Shown piece by piece: positions 58,759-64,000 of a stretch of 64,000 nucleotides of DNA. Position numbers and translations under genes: made by a program. The notes below the pieces were generated by a model, which was given only the letters and a program-made list of their open reading frames with translations, did not search any database and was not told the origin of the DNA. Origin of the DNA: Pseudomonadota bacterium. GTDB taxonomy: Bacteria; Pseudomonadota; Gammaproteobacteria; Burkholderiales; Burkholderiaceae_C. The number at the start of each line of letters is the position of its first letter. The first letter of the stretch is position 1. Location of the stretch: the NCBI GenBank assembly GCA_021846965.1, contig JAJZWA010000001.1, forward strand, positions 62,001-126,000. The letters run 5' to 3'.

Positions 58759-60850
58759 GGCGACTGGGGGCGCACGAAGGCGCGGGAAGGTTTTGCTCGA
58801 TCCTCCGGGCGCGTCCCGCGGGAATCGCGACCGCGGGAGACGGCACGATATCCTCGCGACCGGTTTCGAGGCCCTGCTCGAGAAACTGCTCGTAGTTCGG
58901 ATCCTGACGCGCCAACAGCCAGTCGGACAGCGCTGCGGCCATCCGCTCGGCGGCATGGCCGTCCCACAACGCTGGAAGGGTCGGGCGGCGCCCGCCGCTG
59001 GCGATGATATCCGCGAGTTCCCGCGCGACCTTCGGGACGCCGAGCGCAGGGTGTGGCCAGGCACCGAACTCCAGGCACGGCACTCCCAGCGTGACCGCCT
59101 GCTCCCGAGGCCAGGGGGAATCGGTCAACAGGCATCGCGCATAGCGCAGAAGGCCCAGCCATTCGATGTGGGAAGGCCGCGCCACTAGGCGCACGCTGCT
59201 GGCCAGAGCCTGCGCGCATTGGGAGGCGAGTTCCTCACATCGTTCCGCCGGCACGAGCCACAGCAAACTGACCCGCCACCCGGCGTCTCGCAGCCTGGCG
59301 TCCAGCGCGATGACGGATTCCGCCGCCACCTCGTCGGGGCCCTCGTCAAAGCGCACGACGGCGTAGCCCGCCGGATCCGTCAGCAAGGACGAGGCCATGC
59401 CCTCCCGGCGCAGGAGCGGCTCCGGGCTGGCGAGTTGCGGAAGGCTCAGGCGTACCGCATCGACCGCCAGGCTGCCCACGAGATGGATGGCACTCGCGGG
59501 CATCTGCTCGGCTCGCAATTGCGCAACGGCCGCCTCGTCTGCGACGAAGCACAAATCGGCGGCATGATCCAGCCACCGCCGCTGTCGCTGCGCCGCGGCC
59601 GCCGTGGCAGCTCCGCGGACCCCGCCGCCTGTCCGCACGATGGGCAGGGAGGCCGCGCAAGCCGTCATCGCGCACGCGAGGTCCAGCGTGCCGCTGTCGC
59701 TGAGCACGACGGCGGCAGTGGGCTGCTGTTCCAACCTGGACGCCAACGCGGCAGCGACCCGCGCAGCCTGCGCGGCGGGAGCGGCCTCGGTCAGAGTCAA
59801 CGGCGGATCAAAACAGTCGATGCCCATCTGGCGCAGGTTCGCCGTCGCCGCGCGCAGATCCTCGATCGCGCCGGGGCCCTCCAGGCCCACCAGCCGCACC
59901 GGAGGAAGGTCCTCGCGCTGCGCGCATGCCCGCGCGAGAATGCTGGCTGCCACGAGCGCGCGCTCGGATGTCACGACACACAATAGGGCGCCGACATTCG
60001 ACGCCGCAAATGTCGTGCGCCGCGCGGATACGGGACCGCTGATCTCGTGGTCCAGATCGGCCTCGGCGCTTTGCACCCTTTGCGCGTCGATGAACTCGGC
60101 CTCGTCGAGGTAGGCGGACAGCAGAACCCGATTGCAAAGCGTGTTAATGCGTCGGGGAACTCCGCCCGTGGCCCTGTGGATGGCCTCGAACGCGGCCGCG
60201 CCGATCGACGGGCGCTGAGCCCACCCGACATGACGCAGCCGGTGTTCGATGTACGCACGCGTCTCATGCGGCTCCATCGGCCCCAGGTGACAACTAGCCA
60301 GCACGCGCTGGCGCAGCTGTTCCATCCTCGGGGAGCGCAAAATCTCGCGCAGCTCGGGCTGGCCAACGAGGAAACTCTGGAGCAGGGCGTGACTGCCGAA
60401 CTGGAAGTTCGACAACATGCGCAACTCCTCGATCGCCGTGGTGCTCAGGTTCTGCGCCTCGTCGATGATCAGCAGCGCACGACGATTGGACGCCGCGAGC
60501 GACGCAAGATAAGCCTCCAGGGTTACCAGCTGCTTCGCCTTGCTCAGGCCTTCGATGTTGATGCCGAAGGCCAAGGCCACCGCGGACAGCAGCTCATCCG
60601 CCTCGAGTTGCGTGCTGACAAGCTGCGCAGCCACGATCCTCGCGGGATCGAGTTCGGCTAGGAGCGCGCGCAACAACGTAGTCTTGCCAGCTCCGATCTC
60701 CCCGGTAACCACGACGAAGCCTTCCCCCTGGAAGGCCCCGAATCGCAGGTACTGGTACGCGCTGCCGTGTCCCTTGCTCTCGAAGTAGAAGCTGGGATCC
60801 GGGTTGATCTGGAACGGCGGTGCGCTCAGCCCGTAAAACTGCTCGTACAT
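58751..60850 (-). CDS. ExeA-like secretion ATPase fused to a WecB-like epimerase domain
   Basis: This is a 699-residue two-part protein. Residues 1 to ~290 are an ExeA-type AAA ATPase of the XrtA group: MYEQFYGLSAPPFQINPDPSFYFES, Walker A VTGEIGAGKTTLL, Walker B ALLIIDEAQNLS, and GVPRRINTLCNRVLLSAYLD. Residues ~310-640 follow the two-domain Rossmann order of UDP-GlcNAc 2-epimerases (VVLSDSGTLDLACAMTACAASLPIV, then HAADLCFVADEAAVAQLRAEQ). The usual TDSGGIQEEA has become TDSPWPREQAVTLG, and the TERPE-type loop is GAWPHPALG. The epimerase half is therefore probably not catalytic. I could not find a separate ATPase gene in the locus. Confidence 0.8.
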   Translation of the reverse strand: MYEQFYGLSAPPFQINPDPSFYFESKGHGSAYQYLRFGAFQGEGFVVVTGEIGAGKTTLLRALLAELDPARIVAAQLVSTQLEADELLSAVALAFGINIEGLSKAKQLVTLEAYLASLAASNRRALLIIDEAQNLSTTAIEELRMLSNFQFGSHALLQSFLVGQPELREILRSPRMEQLRQRVLASCHLGPMEPHETRAYIEHRLRHVGWAQRPSIGAAAFEAIHRATGGVPRRINTLCNRVLLSAYLDEAEFIDAQRVQSAEADLDHEISGPVSARRTTFAASNVGALLCVVTSERALVAASILARACAQREDLPPVRLVGLEGPGAIEDLRAATANLRQMGIDCFDPPLTLTEAAPAAQAARVAAALASRLEQQPTAAVVLSDSGTLDLACAMTACAASLPIVRTGGGVRGAATAAAAQRQRRWLDHAADLCFVADEAAVAQLRAEQMPASAIHLVGSLAVDAVRLSLPQLASPEPLLRREGMASSLLTDPAGYAVVRFDEGPDEVAAESVIALDARLRDAGWRVSLLWLVPAERCEELASQCAQALASSVRLVARPSHIEWLGLLRYARCLLTDSPWPREQAVTLGVPCLEFGAWPHPALGVPKVARELADIIASGGRRPTLPALWDGHAAERMAAALSDWLLARQDPNYEQFLEQGLETGREDIVPSPAVAIPAGRARRIEQNLPAPSCAPSRHE

Positions 60851-60863
60851 GCTCGCCGCCGGC

Positions 60864-62516
60864 TCAGAAGCGGTGCACGAGACCGGCGAAGAGTCCGGTC
60901 TCGTTGGCGCTTCCCACCTGGGTGGACACGAGCAGTCGCCGACGCACTCCGATGATGCCGATGGTTCGCAGCGAAAAGCGGTGATCCAGTTGCACGATAT
61001 AGTTGGTCTGGCGTGCCTCGTCGCCCTGGTTGAGCCCAAAGCCGGTGTCGAGTTCGCGCTGGACCGTCAGGTTCAGGTTGTCAAGCGGGGTCAGGCGGTG
61101 CCCGAAATTGAACGCCGCGCCACTCTGGATGTTGTCCGCCGACGCGCTCTGGATGAGTTGCAGCAGTTGCTGGCCGGGTAGATACAAGTCCTCGGTGCGA
61201 TTGCGATAAAGCGACAGTGCGTAGCTGTCGCGTTGGCGAAGCACCAGGCCAGTCACGACCAGATTGTTCTGCAACACCGAACTCGACGTATAGAAACCGC
61301 CTGACGTCGAGAGGCCGGGCGGCAAGCCGGCGCTTCCCAGGATGCTCTGAACCGCCTGGGCACGCTGAAACGGGTTCGGATACTGCCCAACGAGAATCTG
61401 GTCGAGCAGCAAGGTGAGGTTGGTCGCGGAATTATCGGCACTGGCGAGCGGCGAGAGGGCACTGATGGCATTTCGGTTCCACGCCACGCTCAGGCGTGCC
61501 AGCGGCGAGCCGGCGCTGGCCTGCAGGTTCCATCCGGTGCCGAAATAGCGACGCTCCACGGTGAAACGCGCATCTCCTTGCGGCCCTCCGCTCCATTGTC
61601 CCCGTACCCCGTAGATCGACGCGGTCTTTTCCGCACCGAAGGCTTGTACCTTCTCTCCACCACCGATCAGGCCCAGGACCAGACGGGGCGTGAATGCGTA
61701 GTTGATGATCCCGCGCGCGGTCGAGTCGCGGAGCCATGCGTAGGGCTCATCCGTGTAAGTGGCGTAGGTTTGCCGTGCCTCGAGCGTGTACCCCCAGTCC
61801 AGCGGCATCTGCTCAAGACGCAAGGTCTGGTCGAGGTAGCGCCCGCCAGTCAACCCGATCGCGGACGGGGTGTTGCTGACTGTGGTCCAAGTATCGTCGC
61901 TCCGCGCGGTAAGGCGCAGCCCCGGGCGAAGGACACGATCGATGTAGGGACTGATTCGCCATTGGGTGCTGGTGTAGCTGGTGCTCTGCACCGGCCCGCC
62001 CTGTCCGACGTACGGACTGGTCGAATACCGCTGCGCAGTCATGCCGGCATCGAAGAACAGCAGCTGGTCTACGAGCTCGGTATGCACACTGGCGGACCCC
62101 TGCGGCGAAAGAACGTTGGGCTCGGTGCCGTGAACGTAGTACTGGCCGTCAAGACTCAAGTCGGCCCGTGCTTGCCAGCGAGCATGCTCTGTCCTGAGGA
62201 ACAGGCGCGGCACGACCTCCACAATGGTGTCCGACTGGGCAGCGTTCGCGGCACCGAAGTTGGCGTTGCTGCTTTGGGTGACCAGCACGGCCACCGAAGG
62301 AACGATGTACGTGTTCGGCGGCAAGGCGGGCAATCCCTGCGGCGCCGGGGCCGATGCCCGTCCGGCGGGAAATGCCGGAGCCGCCTCGGACGCCGCCGTC
62401 AATGGAGCCGTGGGGACCTGCGGCAGCACCTGCGCGCGCGAGGCGGCCACCGACCCGAGCCCCGCGCAGACCGCGACCACGGCACGGCTCAGTTTGTGAC
62501 GGCGAAAGCGCTTCAT
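60864..62516 (-). CDS. XrtA/PEP-CTERM-associated outer membrane beta-barrel (TIGR03016-like)
   Basis: This 550-residue outer-membrane protein has an N-terminal signal peptide (MKRFRRHKLSRAVVAVCAGLG...ASRAQ). A Pro/Ala stretch is followed by many alternating beta-strands. It ends VSTQVGSANETGLFAGLVHRF, a terminal Phe typical of BAM-assembled barrels. Its place beside the export lipoprotein is that of the TIGR03016 family in XrtA loci. It is the third export component. Confidence 0.8.
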   Translation of the reverse strand: MKRFRRHKLSRAVVAVCAGLGSVAASRAQVLPQVPTAPLTAASEAAPAFPAGRASAPAPQGLPALPPNTYIVPSVAVLVTQSSNANFGAANAAQSDTIVEVVPRLFLRTEHARWQARADLSLDGQYYVHGTEPNVLSPQGSASVHTELVDQLLFFDAGMTAQRYSTSPYVGQGGPVQSTSYTSTQWRISPYIDRVLRPGLRLTARSDDTWTTVSNTPSAIGLTGGRYLDQTLRLEQMPLDWGYTLEARQTYATYTDEPYAWLRDSTARGIINYAFTPRLVLGLIGGGEKVQAFGAEKTASIYGVRGQWSGGPQGDARFTVERRYFGTGWNLQASAGSPLARLSVAWNRNAISALSPLASADNSATNLTLLLDQILVGQYPNPFQRAQAVQSILGSAGLPPGLSTSGGFYTSSSVLQNNLVVTGLVLRQRDSYALSLYRNRTEDLYLPGQQLLQLIQSASADNIQSGAAFNFGHRLTPLDNLNLTVQRELDTGFGLNQGDEARQTNYIVQLDHRFSLRTIGIIGVRRRLLVSTQVGSANETGLFAGLVHRF

Positions 62517-62590
62517 CCTGGAATCTCCTGACTGGGCCGCTCCATTCGCGACGTGAGCCGTAAACGCTCGACAAGCATAGCCAGCGCGTG

Positions 62591-63214
62591 TCAAAACCAG
62601 CCCTGTGGAATCACGATCGTGTCGCCGGGTAGCAACGGAACGTTGTCGACCATCTTGCCGTCGTGCAGAAGATCATCGAGGCGCAAGCTGTAGGACTTCC
62701 CATGGCGCACCAGCACCGCGGAGTTGCCATTCGCGTAGGGGGTGAGTCCACCAGCGGCAATCATTGCATCGAGCAATGTCATCTTGTCGCGGTAGGGAAT
62801 ACTCTGCGGCCGCGTGGCGGCTCCCACGATGGAAACCTGTTGGCCGAGAGCCCCGTGAAAATCGCTCACGACGACGGTCACCACAGGCTCGCGCACATAT
62901 TTGGAAATACGCCCCCGAATCTTCGCGGCGAGTTCATCGGGCGTCAGCCCCGCCGCCTGCATGCCCTCGACCAGCGGCGCCGAGATGCGGCCGTCGGGCC
63001 GCACCTGCACGGTCGACGAAAGATCTGGGTTCTGCCAGACTCCGATCCGCAGGGTGTCTCCCGGGCCGATCACATAGTGGTAATCCGCCAACGACACCTG
63101 CTTCGGAGCGGGGGGGAAGTTGTTCGTAGCGCAGGCTCCGAGTACCAGGGTCAGCGCGCAGGCGCACCAGACCGCGAATCGGCGGGGGTTCCATACAGAA
63201 CGAATCGAGTTCAT
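62591..63214 (-). CDS. Outer-membrane polysaccharide export lipoprotein (Wza-like, XrtA group)
   Basis: This 207-residue lipoprotein would form the outer-membrane exit channel with the barrel protein. The lipobox is LVLGACA (residue ~27 Cys). The Poly_export domain follows: YHYVIGPGDTLRIGVWQNPDLSSTVQVRPDGRISAPLVEGM, then VVTVVVSDFHGALGQQVSIVGA and MIAAGGLTPYANGNSAVLVR (SLBB). The ATG at 63214 gives the short basic lead MNSIRSVWNPRRF. It is the first gene of the minus-strand run. Confidence 0.92.
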   Translation of the reverse strand: MNSIRSVWNPRRFAVWCACALTLVLGACATNNFPPAPKQVSLADYHYVIGPGDTLRIGVWQNPDLSSTVQVRPDGRISAPLVEGMQAAGLTPDELAAKIRGRISKYVREPVVTVVVSDFHGALGQQVSIVGAATRPQSIPYRDKMTLLDAMIAAGGLTPYANGNSAVLVRHGKSYSLRLDDLLHDGKMVDNVPLLPGDTIVIPQGWF

Positions 63215-63557
63215 CGCAGGCCTATTCGTGAAGGAATTCACACTCGCCCGGTCTTTCCGGAGATGCGGACGGTGACCGCGCAACAATTCGGCACGAACAT
63301 GCCGCCAAGTGCGGTGCATCGCAGTCTATTTCAGGTGCGTGAATCAAAATCTCCCCGCAACGAGGGGATGACCGAATCGGGGGCGCATGCAAACATAGGT
63401 CATTGTGAAAGGTCTGCCTATCGCAGGCGTTTGGGCGCATGGGCAATCCAACTGAAATGCGACGGCGCGGGTCTCGGCCGTGTGCCTTCGGACGAGATCG
63501 CCAGGTTTTGGGCGCACGGGCGCCGGGCACGCAGCGCAACGGAAAAAACCACTCGAC
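63215..63557. promoter_or_regulatory. Divergent promoter region of the polysaccharide operon and sugar transferase gene
   Basis: These 343 bases lie between two divergent start codons and should hold promoters for both. A GTGAA-N4-TTCAC dyad is at 63228-63241. A weak TCCCC...GGGGA dyad is at 63352-63368. I see no convincing sigma-54 (GG-N10-GC) site, and no clear sigma-70 boxes can be named with confidence. Confidence 0.5.
63228..63241. promoter_or_regulatory. GTGAA-N4-TTCAC dyad near the export-lipoprotein start
   Basis: The sequence is GTGAAGGAATTCAC, half-sites GTGAA and TTCAC with a 4-base spacer. It is 14 bases upstream of the export-lipoprotein ATG (minus strand), in the expected position for a repressor overlapping the ribosome-site or promoter region. 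The same half-sites and spacing are the core of the 30-bp palindrome at 55233-55262. A shared regulator is suggested but not shown. Confidence 0.5.
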
Positions 63558-64000
63558 ATGATCCGGGTCTTCGACCACTACGTGCCTACGCGCACGGTGC
63601 TGGAGCTGAGCATGGACTTCATGCTCCTGCTGCTGGCCGCCATCGGCTCCGGCGTCACACTGGTGGCCGTCTCGGGGAATGCACTGCACCCGGCCGATCT
63701 GGTCGGTTCCCTGCTTCCTGAGGCACTGGCCTTCGCGCTGATCATGCTGTTGCTGTTCGCCGCCTTCGGCGCCTACCAGCGCGATCGCGTGGGCTCCCTG
63801 CGCGCGCTGCTGCTGTGCATGCTGCTGGCCACCTTTGTCAGCGTAGGCCCGCTGTTCTTCCTGGTGCTGCAGCTCAGCGAGACCGAGCGACATCCGCTGC
63901 ATTTCCTGGGTCTGGCCTACGCCTACCAGTTCATCGCCCTGCTGCTGATCCGGCGCCCGCTGATGAACGCGCACACGCGCGGAGTGTGGAACCGCAAGGT
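63558..64000 (+). CDS. XrtA-system initiating sugar transferase (EpsB-like), 3' end outside window
   Basis: The frame is open from the ATG at 63558 to the window end, with no stop. It begins MIRVFDHYVPTRTVLELSMD, the characteristic start of the XrtA-type undecaprenyl-phosphate sugar phosphotransferases. Four to five hydrophobic segments follow (for example FMLLLLAAIGSGVTLVAVSG and LLLCMLLATFVSVGPLFFLVL). The conserved catalytic domain lies beyond the edge. It would attach the first sugar phosphate to undecaprenyl phosphate and is divergent from the export operon. Confidence 0.85.
   Translation, partial: MIRVFDHYVPTRTVLELSMDFMLLLLAAIGSGVTLVAVSGNALHPADLVGSLLPEALAFALIMLLLFAAFGAYQRDRVGSLRALLLCMLLATFVSVGPLFFLVLQLSETERHPLHFLGLAYAYQFIALLLIRRPLMNAHTRGVWNRK

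Noticed and set aside
30915-63214. Possible prophage or integrative element boundaries around the polysaccharide run.
   Set aside because: No integrase, tRNA end, or direct repeats were found at either end of the run within the window.
63215-63557. Sigma-54 promoter search for the XrtA operon.
   Set aside because: Some GG/GC pairs occur, but none with the required 10-base spacing and TGGCAC/TTGC context.

Overview
The window is high-GC, gene-dense DNA, most likely from a betaproteobacterium of the order Burkholderiales. The reasons are the mrdA-mrdB order, the queA/tgt neighbourhood, a BPSS1780-type membrane protein next to apt, and an exosortase A (XrtA/EpsH)-type polysaccharide locus. The genus cannot be told from what is visible. 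No rRNA, tRNA, CRISPR array or insertion sequence was recognised.

Left part (1-20.3 kb): the end of the rod-shape genes (PBP2 and RodA), a small exported DsrE-like protein, then a putrescine-degradation region. PuuB, a five-gene branched-chain-amino-acid-type ABC transporter, PuuD, PuuA, PuuP and PuuC are all on the + strand. A four-gene minus-strand module (UbiA-type phosphoribosyltransferase, UPF0104 membrane protein, DprE1, DprE2) sits between puuP and puuC. It should make polyprenyl-phosphate D-arabinose. queA follows puuC directly.

Middle (20.4-30.8 kb): a polysaccharide deacetylase, a CelD-type acyltransferase and a family 2 glycosyltransferase lie between queA and tgt. Then come a TIGR04325-type methyltransferase, an MFS lysophospholipid-transporter-like protein, RNA 2',3'-cyclic phosphodiesterase, an Sfp-type phosphopantetheinyl transferase, an LEA-type exported protein, apt and a multi-pass membrane protein.

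Right part (30.9-64 kb): a minus-strand run of 19 genes read from 63.2 kb down to 30.9 kb. It starts with the XrtA-type export machinery: outer-membrane export lipoprotein, beta-barrel, secretion ATPase fused to an epimerase-like domain, chain-length determinant and tyrosine kinase. A JmjC/cupin oxygenase follows, then two very large genes encoding a hybrid NRPS-PKS (A-PCP-KS-AT-ACP-aminotransferase, then C-A-PCP-C-PCP). Next come two XrtA-associated alpha/beta hydrolases, glycosyltransferases, deacetylases, a Wzy-type polymerase/ligase and a Wzx-type flippase. A divergent gene at the right edge begins the XrtA-type initiating sugar transferase.

The most unusual system is this polysaccharide locus with a complete beta-aminoacyl-peptide assembly line built into it. 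The line has no thioesterase, and the two hydrolases with atypical nucleophile motifs lie directly after it. The likely carrier-protein-activating enzyme (PPTase) is encoded outside the run at 28.1-28.9 kb. The sequence suggests a peptide or beta-amino acyl group that is either attached to the exopolysaccharide or released with it. The product and its attachment are inference.
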